Below, piece after piece: positions 24,914 through 33,551 of a stretch of DNA of 39,808 bases. Where the stretch lies: the NCBI RefSeq assembly GCF_000817785.2, contig NZ_JTCM02000022.1, positions 1-39,808 of the forward strand, in the 5' to 3' direction. Position 1 is the first letter of the stretch. Each line of letters starts with the position of its first letter. Position numbers and translations under genes: made by a program. This stretch comes from Hassallia byssoidea VB512170. Its GTDB lineage: Bacteria > Cyanobacteriota > Cyanobacteriia > Cyanobacteriales > Nostocaceae. Below the pieces are notes generated by a model. The model saw only the letters and a list, made by a program, of their open reading frames with translations. It did not search any database and was not told the DNA's origin.

Positions 24914-26380
24914 CTATTTATTTTCACTCGTAGGTTTGCGAACCGGAAAAATAAGGGTGTCATAGGTATAGCGATACTTTCTGAAATCCAGAGTGTCTCT
25001 TGGTGTGACAATATCATTTGCTGAAAAAACAGGTAGTAAGGATAACGAATCCCCTGGACCCCCATTCGCTGGTGTAGACTCACCTCCGTCCCAAGGCCAC
25101 ATCCGGTCGTTAAGATTCTCTCCATAATGTCCACCTTCTTTTGGATAATAATCGCTACCTTCATGCCCACTTGCCTGCCATTCAGCCCAAAGGCGATCTA
25201 CATTGGAATGAACTAGCCAAAATACTGGATCGTTGATAGAAGTAGTAAGGTCAGTCATTGTGCCTAGAGCTTCAGGACGACCTACAGCAGGGTCAAAAGT
25301 ACCTCCACCAACCAAGCTATGAAAATAGTTATGCAAATAGACTCCAGGCGTTTGTTGTCCAGTAGAGCTATCTACTTTGACAAAACCTTCTAAAGCTGGG
25401 CGAAAAGCTTCATAGTTGTCAATGGCAAGGACTTGCTCTATATCTTCTTTAGGAACAGGGTAATTATTTGTCGGAGGCACTTGCAGAAAGCGTAAGATTT
25501 GATTGCCAAATGTTTCTTTTGATGACGACTTGAAATGTAAGTCTGGGTTCACAGTCCATCCACTAGCTGCTGAAAAAGGACCAGACTGAACAGGTCCGCC
25601 TTGAACACTAACCGTCTGGATGTTGGGGTTTGCTTGTTGACCGTCACCAAGCGACATATCAGATCCCCCTTCATTACCTGAACCCGGAAAGTTGAAGTTT
25701 GGTTGTTGACCATCACCAAGCGACACAGCAAATCCACCTTCGATAACCGGGATGTTGAGGGTTACTCCTTCACCATTTGGTCCCATAAAATCATCACTAA
25801 AGATAACGGACAACGCCTTAGGGTCTGTCCAATCCCAGTAGGGAATCGTTACATTGGGGTTTACTGATTGCAAGGCTTTTTCAAATCGGTATACCAACTC
25901 ACGATGCCACGGTAGCAATATAGCGCTTTCATGGGCACCATCATGTCCGGCAGCAGGACCTTGGGCATCATCGTACATTAAACCCATTGCTCCCACATGC
26001 ACTGCAACAAACTGGTCATAGATATTAGTACGGCTACCCTTTGGTACAATATTTTTTAATGCCCGCACAGCATTAACGAATGCCTGTTTCTCTTTTGGGG
26101 TAAGGTCAACAACATTCTTTCTAACAATCGCTCCAAAAGCTTTATTTTTCCAAATAAGACGCTTGCTGTTTGCGGGAACAAGAGCAGAATCAGCGTCGGT
26201 AGAGGAATGAATTGCATTATGGTAATGAAATGCTGACACGGTATTAGAACCGTTATTGAGCATCGGATTTGATGCTTGCTTATACTCATGATGTTCAACA
26301 ATATGGGAAAGTGCTGGAGTTCCAAACACGATCGCACAAGCAACCATACCAGCAATAATTGCTGTTTTGATAATTTTCAT
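24914..26380 (-). CDS. secreted tyrosinase-family copper oxidase
   Basis: A 488-residue protein with a signal peptide (about 1-25) and a tyrosinase/catechol oxidase core. CuA ligands: His128 (VAVHVGAMG), His150 (HDGAHESAILLPWHR) and His159. CuB ligands: His350 and His354 (LHNYFHSLVGGG) and His391 in DPVFWLVHSNVDRLWAEWQ. The residue before the last ligand, usually a second His, is Val here. Between the Cu sites is a Gly/Gln/Asn-rich insert (about 216-262) with the unit SLGDGQQ twice. Expected reaction: o-hydroxylation of phenols and/or oxidation of diphenols to quinones in the periplasm or outside, perhaps pigment formation. A broken copy of the upstream neighbour's 3' end follows this gene, so it may have been inserted there. 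Confidence 0.9.
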   Translation of the reverse strand: MKIIKTAIIAGMVACAIVFGTPALSHIVEHHEYKQASNPMLNNGSNTVSAFHYHNAIHSSTDADSALVPANSKRLIWKNKAFGAIVRKNVVDLTPKEKQAFVNAVRALKNIVPKGSRTNIYDQFVAVHVGAMGLMYDDAQGPAAGHDGAHESAILLPWHRELVYRFEKALQSVNPNVTIPYWDWTDPKALSVIFSDDFMGPNGEGVTLNIPVIEGGFAVSLGDGQQPNFNFPGSGNEGGSDMSLGDGQQANPNIQTVSVQGGPVQSGPFSAASGWTVNPDLHFKSSSKETFGNQILRFLQVPPTNNYPVPKEDIEQVLAIDNYEAFRPALEGFVKVDSSTGQQTPGVYLHNYFHSLVGGGTFDPAVGRPEALGTMTDLTTSINDPVFWLVHSNVDRLWAEWQASGHEGSDYYPKEGGHYGENLNDRMWPWDGGESTPANGGPGDSLSLLPVFSANDIVTPRDTLDFRKYRYTYDTLIFPVRKPTSENK

Positions 26381-26598
26381 AATCTACGTTATATATGCCA
26401 AAATTTTCTACGTACTCGACTAAAAGCTATGTAGCCTAAGTATATAAATTGACATTAAATTGAGTCGCTCGCAATATAAAATCTGTTGGAAAATCTCTCT
26501 ATTCTTTCGCAAATAGTGCAAAAGCCGCTTTCTCTCACCGACATTTGTTTTTTGAAAATCGGTTAGAAATTACTTGAGCGGATACTTACTAAAATCCC

Positions 26599-27516
26599 TT
26601 AAAGTCGATACTGCTGGTAAATCTGATTAGCAGCACGATGCACTAAAGAGTGACGCCAAACAAGCGATTTCATATCATCCGCATAACCGCCACCAATAAC
26701 GCAGGCGACGGGATACCCCGCAGCTACACAGGTACTCAAAACCTGCATTTCCCGGCGGAAAATGCCCGTATCAGTTAAAGCTAATTTTCCTAAGCGATCG
26801 CCTACATGCGGATCGACACCAGCATCATATAAAATCAAATCTGGCTTGACATCTGACAATAAATCTGGTAAGTAATTTGCCAAGGTCTGCAAATAAGCAT
26901 TATCTTCCATTCCTATCGGTAAAGGAACATCAAGATCGCTTTTTTGTTTAGTACCGGGAAAATTGACTTCGCAGTGCATCGAGAAAGTAAAAACACTGTC
27001 GTCATCTTGAAAGATAAAAGCGGTGCCGTCACCTTGATGGACATCTAAATCGACAATCAGGATTTTTTTGGCAAGTTTGAGTTGCTGGAGGACGCGACAG
27101 GCGATCGCTAAATCATTGAAAATACAAAAACCAGATCCATAACTGGGAAAGGCGTGATGAGTACCACCAGCAGTATTACACGCCAAACCGTGAGTTAGTG
27201 CGAGTTTAGCCGTAAGTATTGTACCACCTACCGCCACACAAGTACGATTTACCAGCGCCGGACTCCAAGGTAAACCAATGCGTCGTTGTGCTTTTGGGTC
27301 TAGCGTTCCGTTACAGTAAGCTTGAACGTATTCACAGGTGTGAACTAACTCTATTAACTCAGGGTGCCCAGATTCCGGGATGTGGAATTGTTGTAATTGT
27401 GCCACACCGTCAGCTAACAGCAGTTGGTATAATTGCCGGAACTTTAACATCGGAAAGCGATGTCCTTCAGGTAGCGGTGCAACGTAATCTGGGTGATAAA
27501 TAATTGGCAAGTCCAT
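26599..27516 (-). CDS. histone-deacetylase-family (AcuC-like) amidohydrolase
   Basis: A 305-residue arginase/deacetylase-fold enzyme. The N-terminus PIIYHPDYVAPLPEGHRFPM is the family start. GGTHHAFPSYGSGFCIFND carries the two catalytic His; DLDVHQGDG gives the zinc Asp and His, YDAGVDPHVGD the second zinc Asp, and VIGGGYADD the final loop. It removes acetyl or similar acyl groups from lysine or polyamine/small amide substrates; the actual substrate in cyanobacteria is not known. ATG 27516 is chosen because homology begins there, although the frame is open for 38 codons more. It is the intact parent of the fragment at 24650. The next gene downstream in its direction is the tyrosinase. Confidence 0.9.
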   Translation of the reverse strand: MDLPIIYHPDYVAPLPEGHRFPMLKFRQLYQLLLADGVAQLQQFHIPESGHPELIELVHTCEYVQAYCNGTLDPKAQRRIGLPWSPALVNRTCVAVGGTILTAKLALTHGLACNTAGGTHHAFPSYGSGFCIFNDLAIACRVLQQLKLAKKILIVDLDVHQGDGTAFIFQDDDSVFTFSMHCEVNFPGTKQKSDLDVPLPIGMEDNAYLQTLANYLPDLLSDVKPDLILYDAGVDPHVGDRLGKLALTDTGIFRREMQVLSTCVAAGYPVACVIGGGYADDMKSLVWRHSLVHRAANQIYQQYRL

Positions 27517-27752
27517 ATAATTAAGTTTCAGTTTTAACCGCCCATAATGCCAACTACCTAAACTGTGATAATTGCTCTTTGACTCAGCCAAGTATAATTT
27601 AAACTGTAACCAAACACAGTCAAGTAGCAAATAAACCTAAGTGTCGAGAAAATTGGTTATAACGTCACAATTACGGAGGCATTGAATTGAAATTCACAAA
27701 TTGAAAATCTTCCAGACACAATTCATAATCTTCTTGAAATTGGGATTTGCTT

Positions 27753-28802
27753 ATGTTGATGCAATGGATTCTACCGCTGGGATTTATTTTAGCTGGCTTA
27801 CTAGCTGGAATAATTGCGGAAAAAATCGTTTTTAATAAATTGAAAACATTTGTCTTTCGCCAACGGCTGCCAGGTAATGAAATATTATTTCGCTCCTTAC
27901 AACGCATCACCTTTACTTGGTTTGTACTAGGTGGATTTTATGGGGCAATTCGTGCTTATCGCAGCTTAATACCAGATATTGCCGACGTATTGCAAACAAT
28001 CCTGACAATTGTTTTTTTGTATTCAATTACGTTAGTTATTGCCCGACTGATTGCTGGTTTTGTTAGATTATATAGTCGGAGAACACAAGGAGTTTCTGCA
28101 TCACTACTTTCTAACCTTGCCACAACTACCATTTTAATTTTAGGAACATTAATCATATTACAAACGATTGGCGTTCAAATTACACCGATACTTACCACTT
28201 TAGGAATTGGTGGTTTAGCAGTTGGTTTGGCACTTCAAGATACACTTGCAAATTTATTTTCCGGTGTTTATTTAATTATTTCTAAGCAAGTTAGAACCGG
28301 AGACTATGTAAAATTAGAAGATAAACACGAAGGATATATTACAGATATTACATGGCGCAATACTACGATAAAAGAGCTTTCAAATAATGTGATAATTGTC
28401 CCTAATTCTAAACTTGCCTCGGCGATTTTTACTAATTACCATCTACCAGTTAAGGAAATTACATTAACGATTAATGTTGGTGTAGATTACGAGAGCGACC
28501 TTGAGCAAGTTGAAAGAGTAACTGTAGAAGTTGCAAAAAAAGTAATGCAAGAAGTTTCACCCGACTTAGTAGAAAACGAACCGTTTATCAGATTTCATAC
28601 TTTTGGAGATTCAAGTATTGATTTTACGGTATTTATGCGGGTGAACGAATTCTTTGACCAACGCATTGCTAAACACAAATTTATTAAGCAATTGCATAAA
28701 AAGTATCAGGAAGAAGGCATTAAAATTCCCTTTCCGATTAGAGAAGTTTATACACAAGCTAATCAAACAAAAAATGGTAACGGAGTGTTAACAGGGGAAT
28801 AA
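27753..28802 (+). CDS. MscS-family mechanosensitive channel
   Basis: About 349 residues. Three or four N-terminal transmembrane helices (about 5-25, 50-70, 85-110) precede the pore helix ILTTLGIGGLAVGLALQDTL, the Gly/Ala-rich TM3 of MscS, then NLFSGVYLIISKQVRTGDYV and the beta domain with DITWRNTTIKELSNNVIIVP, and a C-terminal alpha/beta domain. Such channels open under membrane tension and release osmolytes upon hypo-osmotic shock. The family is large, so ion preference cannot be set. ATG 27753 is used; a second ATG two codons on is equally plausible, and the frame opens with TTG at 27747. It diverges from the deacetylase-like gene. Confidence 0.92.
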   Translation: MLMQWILPLGFILAGLLAGIIAEKIVFNKLKTFVFRQRLPGNEILFRSLQRITFTWFVLGGFYGAIRAYRSLIPDIADVLQTILTIVFLYSITLVIARLIAGFVRLYSRRTQGVSASLLSNLATTTILILGTLIILQTIGVQITPILTTLGIGGLAVGLALQDTLANLFSGVYLIISKQVRTGDYVKLEDKHEGYITDITWRNTTIKELSNNVIIVPNSKLASAIFTNYHLPVKEITLTINVGVDYESDLEQVERVTVEVAKKVMQEVSPDLVENEPFIRFHTFGDSSIDFTVFMRVNEFFDQRIAKHKFIKQLHKKYQEEGIKIPFPIREVYTQANQTKNGNGVLTGE

Positions 28803-28834
28803 TATCCTGTTCGGCAAATCACACATATTGTATT

Positions 28835-28863
28835 GTAAAGACGTTCCGGCGGAACGTCTCTAC
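28835..28863. repeat. 29-bp dispersed palindrome, copy 4
   Basis: GTAAAGACGTTCC - GGC - GGAACGTCTCTAC. One base of the left arm (A for G) differs from the other four copies. Confidence 0.88.
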
Positions 28864-28891
28864 TGCATGATATGATATAAAACCTGTAAAA

Positions 28892-28929
28892 AAAAGGTAA
28901 AAGGTAATAAATTTTACCCTTTACCTTTT
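28892..28929. terminator. bidirectional terminator between convergent genes
   Basis: AAAAGGTAAAAGGTAA and TTACCCTTTACCTTTT pair at 15 of 16 positions around a six-base loop and are flanked by A-runs on the left and T on the right, suited to stopping both the MscS transcript and the SLH transcript. Confidence 0.75.
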
Positions 28930-28967
28930 GTCTTTGTCTTGTCAGCCTCTACGACAAACGAGTCGTA

Positions 28968-30968
28968 TTACTTTTTACCGCCTGGAGTTCGTCCCCCTTC
29001 GTCGTTGCTACCACCATGCGGATGAGAATTACCTGGGTCGCAGCCCTCAGCACCATTGCCGATTCCTTGGTTACAATGTTGACGAGGTTTTTTGCCCTCA
29101 ACTTCAGCACGTTCCTCAACTTGCGGTTGTTCTTTTTGTCCCACAGCATACTGCGAGGATATATCTGCAACATCACCGGTGCTAACTAATGCTTTATATA
29201 GCAATGCAGAGACTTCTGCTCTCGTTGCTACCTTTTCAGCATTGATAGACTCGATATTTGGATAATTGACTACGATACCTCGTTGGGTTAGTGCAGCGAT
29301 CGCCTGCCTAACATCACTACGAATGCTGCTAGCATCGGTGTAAGCTGCTAAAATCGTATCCGTGGAACCACTGAAAGTATAGTTGAGTCCGCGTGCGATT
29401 GAAAGCAAAATTTCCAGGCGAGAAAGGTTAGCGGTAGGGTTAAACTGATTGCCAGAAGACGTTAAAAAGCCAGTTGCATAAGCTTCGCGAATCGCATTGT
29501 AAGCCCAATATTTACTAGAAACATCATTAAATTTAATGGCATTGCGGATTTTTACCTTTTCAAAGGCTTGACTAATCATCGCCGCAAATTGAGCGCGAGT
29601 CACTTGTTCATCTGGACGGAAAGTCCCATCAGGAAAACCTTCGAGAACTTCCATCGCTGCTAACTCAGCAATAAAATCTTTTGCCCAATAATTTGTCGGT
29701 ACGTCAGAAAACTTGACTTGGATACCGTTAGCTACTCCTACCTCTCGATATTCCATCATCATCTGCGCGAGGTCAAAGTTAGAGTTATCGCTAACATCAT
29801 TCACCTGTACCAAACTGCCAGGAGCAACTTTTAAAGCCGCTGCTAAACTGGAACTAAAGGCACTCATTGATTGACGCACGACAGCAAACTCACCTTTGGT
29901 AAATGTTGCGGGATAAACGCTATTTGCTGCAATCGATAAACCTTGTGCTTGAAATTGGCTAACTTTGATTGTTCGAGAACTGCTGAGGAAGCTGACACTT
30001 TGATTATTCACTTGGGTGAAATAATCATAAGTAATAGTACCCGCGTCAATTATGCCGTTCATGTCTGCATCAACACCGTAGACAGTGCGAACAACTTTGT
30101 ATTCTGTTGGGTTTGACGACAAAATCAGGTTAACCGTTGTGTTTGCCGATAAAGCTTCAAATTCACTGTAGCCAATAAAGCGATTTTGGGTATCGTACAA
30201 GCGTATAACAATGCGATCGCCTGCTTTGAATCCATTAACAAATTTCGCCTTTTGTTTAATCTTGCATTTGTAATCACCCAAAAATCGCTCTTTTAAGTAA
30301 CCTTTGCCACGTTTGGGCTTGATGGATATGCGAGTAATTACTTCCGAAAAGTTACCAGATGGTTGCCAAATCGCAAGGCTAAAACCTTTTGTTTTTGCCT
30401 TCACAGAAGAAACACTAGCAGCGCTAACTTGAGTACTGCGTCGTACAGTCATAGTTTGAGTGCGTCGCTGGACAGTAGTACGACTGCTAGTTTGTGCAGT
30501 CGTAGAAGTCTGCCGCATCATCGTAGCAGTCACAGCTTGAGTTGATTTTTCATCCAGCTTGGCGACTTTTCCCGATTCGTCAGTGCGATACACCCACATT
30601 TGCTGTTCATTGGCAACAACTACTTGCCAACCTGGAACTATAGAAGAAGTGCAAATTGCATCTGATTCTAAACCCAAACAGCCATTTGACCAACTTTGCT
30701 TTTGCGCCTTAACAACGCGCAAGGCAGACATTTCTACTTCTGCACGCTGGGATATGTCTTGTAAAACCGCTGATTTGACAGATAAAGGCAAATCCTCTGC
30801 TTCGTCGCTTGCCACAAGTTGTTGACTTGGGGAATTATTCAGTGTTTGTTCGGTGGTGGTAGAGAACCCTGAAGCAGCATAAGCCATTGGCGAAGTTATT
30901 GCCAGGTAAGCAGCAGCAAAAAAGACTTTGCCAAAATGAGTTAAGTAACTATGATTAAAGTTTGTCAT
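28968..30968 (-). CDS. large secreted SLH-domain protein with Cys/Gly-rich tail
   Basis: A 666-residue protein with a signal peptide (about 1-31, ending MAYA). Next come a region with two Cys (NGCLGLESDAICTSS), a Thr/Arg-rich linker (TTAQTSSRTTVQRRTQTMTV), a beta-rich part (about 195-400) of unknown fold, and three SLH repeats (about 416-593; KFSDVPTNYWAKDF, GFPDGTFRPDEQVTRAQFAA, KFNDVSSKYWAYNA). The C-terminal tail (about 630-666) reads QHCNQGIGNGAEGCDPGNSH and is rich in Gly, Asn and Asp with two Cys, a tail seen in various exported cyanobacterial proteins. It is likely attached to the wall by the SLH domains. ATG 30968 follows a weak GGTTGTGAG site. Confidence 0.85.
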   Translation of the reverse strand: MTNFNHSYLTHFGKVFFAAAYLAITSPMAYAASGFSTTTEQTLNNSPSQQLVASDEAEDLPLSVKSAVLQDISQRAEVEMSALRVVKAQKQSWSNGCLGLESDAICTSSIVPGWQVVVANEQQMWVYRTDESGKVAKLDEKSTQAVTATMMRQTSTTAQTSSRTTVQRRTQTMTVRRSTQVSAASVSSVKAKTKGFSLAIWQPSGNFSEVITRISIKPKRGKGYLKERFLGDYKCKIKQKAKFVNGFKAGDRIVIRLYDTQNRFIGYSEFEALSANTTVNLILSSNPTEYKVVRTVYGVDADMNGIIDAGTITYDYFTQVNNQSVSFLSSSRTIKVSQFQAQGLSIAANSVYPATFTKGEFAVVRQSMSAFSSSLAAALKVAPGSLVQVNDVSDNSNFDLAQMMMEYREVGVANGIQVKFSDVPTNYWAKDFIAELAAMEVLEGFPDGTFRPDEQVTRAQFAAMISQAFEKVKIRNAIKFNDVSSKYWAYNAIREAYATGFLTSSGNQFNPTANLSRLEILLSIARGLNYTFSGSTDTILAAYTDASSIRSDVRQAIAALTQRGIVVNYPNIESINAEKVATRAEVSALLYKALVSTGDVADISSQYAVGQKEQPQVEERAEVEGKKPRQHCNQGIGNGAEGCDPGNSHPHGGSNDEGGRTPGGKK

Positions 30969-31208
30969 CTCACAACCCCACCAACCGGGTAAAAAGTTTA
31001 ATGGGAAGAAATCTTCCCTCAGCTATTAATCCCGTGGGAGGTGAGAAACTAACATTTAAACAAATACTTTAGGAAACTTAACAAAACTGTACTTTCTCAG
31101 GAGATAGAACAGTCACTTTTGCTGCTAAGTAAAAACTAGGAACTTGAATAAATCGGTGCCAGTCGTCAAAATAAGTCATAGAATTTTATATTTTTCAGAG
31201 CAACTCTC

Positions 31209-31673
31209 ATGCAATACCTTCCTGGGATAGGGCTTTTAGGTGCTACTTTGTCAGTGTCTATGATGGTTATTCCGACGTTAGCTGCTCCTATTGTTGATGC
31301 CACTTCACATACACACTATTTGAGTCAGGCTCAACCCAACACTCAACCAAAAAGAATACAGAGTATCCATATTGCGGTCATCGGTGAAGTGCAGCGTCCT
31401 GGAGGTTATTTTCTTGGCGTTGCAACCCAAACCGATGGGAGTTCTGTGTCGAAACAGCAGTTACCTACTGTAATTCGAGCCATTCAGATAGCTGGAGGGA
31501 TAACAGTTCATGCGGATGTTCGGCAGGTTCAAGTTCGCCGACGAATTAATAATAGTTCAGAACCAACTATTATCAACGTAAATATCTATAAGTACTTGTC
31601 AGAAGGAGATTTGAGCCAGGATATAAGCTTGCAAGAAGGCGATGCTGTTGTAGTAATGCACGCCGAATCATGA
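31209..31673 (+). CDS. secreted SLBB-domain protein
   Basis: A 154-residue protein with a signal peptide (about 1-25, MMVIPTLAAP) and one SLBB domain: HIAVIGEVQRPGGYFLGVAT, TVIRAIQIAGGITVHADVRQ, INVNIYKYLSEGDLSQDISL and QEGDAVVVM. SLBB domains occur in polysaccharide export outer-membrane proteins (Wza type), but the N-terminal polysaccharide-export domain is absent, so this is a small soluble or accessory form that could bind glycan or a Wza-like partner. It diverges from the SLH gene, with 240 bases between; a shared role in envelope assembly is possible but not shown. Confidence 0.85.
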   Translation: MQYLPGIGLLGATLSVSMMVIPTLAAPIVDATSHTHYLSQAQPNTQPKRIQSIHIAVIGEVQRPGGYFLGVATQTDGSSVSKQQLPTVIRAIQIAGGITVHADVRQVQVRRRINNSSEPTIINVNIYKYLSEGDLSQDISLQEGDAVVVMHAES

Positions 31674-32065
31674 TTGCGCTAATCTAAATTGATAAAGCGA
31701 TCGCTCTATTATCGAGTAGATGTTTGTGCGCGATCGCTCTATTATTCACACAACCAAATGCCTAACTTCCTCCACACTTAAGCTCAGAGCAGCTGCAATC
31801 TGTTCTATACTCAATCCCAATTCCAACAATCGAGGTATTGCATCTCGTCGCGCTTGTTCTGCTTGCTGTCGTGCTTGTTCTGCTGTTCTCAGGTTTAGGT
31901 TTTATATTGTTTACGAGTCAGAAAGACCCTTAAACGAACCCCCATATTTCAATAACCTCGGTAGGTGCATTGTCCGTATTTATTTATCTTTACATAGTTT
32001 GGTTTTTTCACGCCGACTTACTTACTGTTTGGAAACTGACGCTTTACTACGCGCTCATTAGGGAT
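31674..32065. other. 392-bp gap with a Uma2 gene fragment
   Basis: Apart from HIP1 sites and the fragment at 31730-31885, no feature is supported. A plus-strand open frame at 31720-32061 is the antisense of the fragment plus flank. Confidence 0.6.
31730..31885 (-). pseudogene. 3'-end fragment of a Uma2 gene
   Basis: The minus strand reads AEQARQQAEQARRDAIPRLL and LELGLSIEQIAAALSLSVEE then VRHLVV and a stop (31748-31746), almost the same as the C-terminus of the intact Uma2 gene at 32697 (LELGLSVEQIAAALSLGVEE, VRHLVL). Homology continues beyond the stop through GCGATCGCTCTATTATTCAC and ends about 50 codons upstream. The rest of the gene is missing. Confidence 0.9.
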
Positions 32066-32494
32066 CTACGGTATATAACAACCAGGGCTATTGCCTGCAA
32101 ATTTGTCACAACTGACTAATGAGTCAGAAAGATTTTTTAGCTCTATAAACCGATAACCACAAAATAACATTTCTATGACTGAAGTCATCATCAGAATCAT
32201 AAAAATCAGTTTAAGAATTTTAGCTGAATTATTTACACGAAACATACACAACGAAATAGAACTAGACAATAACTCACATATAAAGCTGATAATAGACAAA
32301 AGTCTCGTAGCATCTAATACATCTAAATCTACGACATATGGATCAAGAGAACCACCAATGTCAGTATAGGGATATAAAAAGCTCTTGATGTTAATCAAAA
32401 AGAATATGAAGAAGTAGGAAACCAGCTTCAGCACTAGAACAATCACAATGATGATAATTTCGCCAAGTTCTATGGAGCGTCCGGTTGGATTCAT
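32066..32494 (-). CDS. small integral membrane protein of unknown function
   Basis: A 142-residue hydrophobic protein. Predicted helices are at about 10-35 (EIIIIVIVLVLKLVSYFFIF), 62-85 and 93-113 (ILKLIFMILMMTSVIEMLFC); the tail has two Cys (SCDKFAGNSPGCYIP) that could be disulphide-linked outside. No family is recognised. The coding DNA is AT-richer than that of the neighbours. It lies between the intact Uma2 gene and a copy of that gene's 3' end, so it may have arrived there as an insert. The ATG at 32494 follows ATCGAGTT without a strong ribosome site; real expression is uncertain. Confidence 0.6.
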   Translation of the reverse strand: MNPTGRSIELGEIIIIVIVLVLKLVSYFFIFFLINIKSFLYPYTDIGGSLDPYVVDLDVLDATRLLSIISFICELLSSSISLCMFRVNNSAKILKLIFMILMMTSVIEMLFCGYRFIELKNLSDSLVSCDKFAGNSPGCYIP

Positions 32495-32696
32495 AACTCG
32501 ATTTGAAATTACCTGTTGGCTATAATCTCTTGCCCACGTTTATATCATGAAACATCTTACAAAAGTAGCTTTTGCACTCTTATAAATAAAGATTAGAGGA
32601 TAAAGAAAATTTCAATCTCTTCAATCCCTATCCTTTCCCATTTTTGTTAGCTTCTGCACTCGACTAATGCAATTGATTTAGCGATCGCTCTATTAT

Positions 32697-33437
32697 TCAC
32701 AGAACCAAGTGCCTAACTTCCTCCACACCTAAGCTCAGAGCGGCTGCAATCTGCTCCACACTCAATCCCAATTCCAACAATCGAGGTATTGCATCTCGTC
32801 GCGCTTGTTCTGCTTGTTGTCGCGCTTGTTCCGTTTCTTGATAACTCAAGAGTTTCTTTCCAGTACGGGGATCGTAGAAGCGCAATTCTCCGTCAATTAG
32901 CCGTAAATCTAAACTTAATTGTTCGCTGTGAATTGACAAAACCCCATCAGGTAAATCATTTGGGGAAATTACTTGATATTTGCCCTCAACCAAACGCGAA
33001 CCCTTGAGTTGTGGTGTCAGATAATCCCCAGTCGGGTCATACTGAAAGTATTCTTGCACGCCCAAAGCCGCATACTTCAGAGGTTTTTCGGTTTCGTCAT
33101 TTTCTTGAGTAGCTGCGGAAGTGATTTCTAAAACAAAATTAGGGACTTTACCTGCTTCTTGCCAAACTTTGTAACTCAGACGCTTTTTCTTCTCTACCCC
33201 AAACACCACAAACACATCGGGAGCAATTACCGCACTTGGGACACCCTTTTTGTAATAAATGAACAGATTCCCTGATACATAAACATCATCTCGGTCTTGG
33301 AAATAAATGTTTAGGGCTTCAACACCATAAATCAGATAATCGCGTGCTGAGTCGCTCTCCGCCATCGGTTTACCGTCAGAGATGGGGTAGATAGAGTAGG
33401 TAATCTCTGTCTTGAGTTGGTTGGCAGAAACAGTCAT
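32697..33437 (-). CDS. Uma2/DUF820 family protein
   Basis: A 246-residue Uma2 (PD-(D/E)xK fold) protein. Core motifs are SGNLFIYYKKGVPSAVIAPD with Asp in APDVFVVFG, VPNFVLEITSAATQENDETE (Glu in LEI) and KPLKYAALGVQEYFQYDP. A Gln/Ala/Arg coiled coil (about 202-218) leads to a short helix-turn region, LLELGLSVEQIAAALSLGVE, which resembles an HTH-like C-terminal motif shared by many cyanobacterial Uma2 and transposase-related proteins. Its nuclease activity is inferred from fold only. It is of a different subgroup from the Uma2 gene at 18349. It is the parent of the fragment at 31730. Confidence 0.88.
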   Translation of the reverse strand: MTVSANQLKTEITYSIYPISDGKPMAESDSARDYLIYGVEALNIYFQDRDDVYVSGNLFIYYKKGVPSAVIAPDVFVVFGVEKKKRLSYKVWQEAGKVPNFVLEITSAATQENDETEKPLKYAALGVQEYFQYDPTGDYLTPQLKGSRLVEGKYQVISPNDLPDGVLSIHSEQLSLDLRLIDGELRFYDPRTGKKLLSYQETEQARQQAEQARRDAIPRLLELGLSVEQIAAALSLGVEEVRHLVL

Positions 33438-33551
33438 AGGGCAAATATTTCAACTCAATTGGAATTAATTCAAAAATAGCATTTTGTTGTTAACCGATAT
33501 ACGTCAGAGAATATTACTATTAATTTAAGAAACACTTTACAAATATTAATA

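Noticed and set aside
31720-32061. 113-codon plus-strand open frame rich in Ala, Cys and Arg
   Set aside because: Its first half is the antisense of the Uma2 3'-end fragment; no ribosome site.
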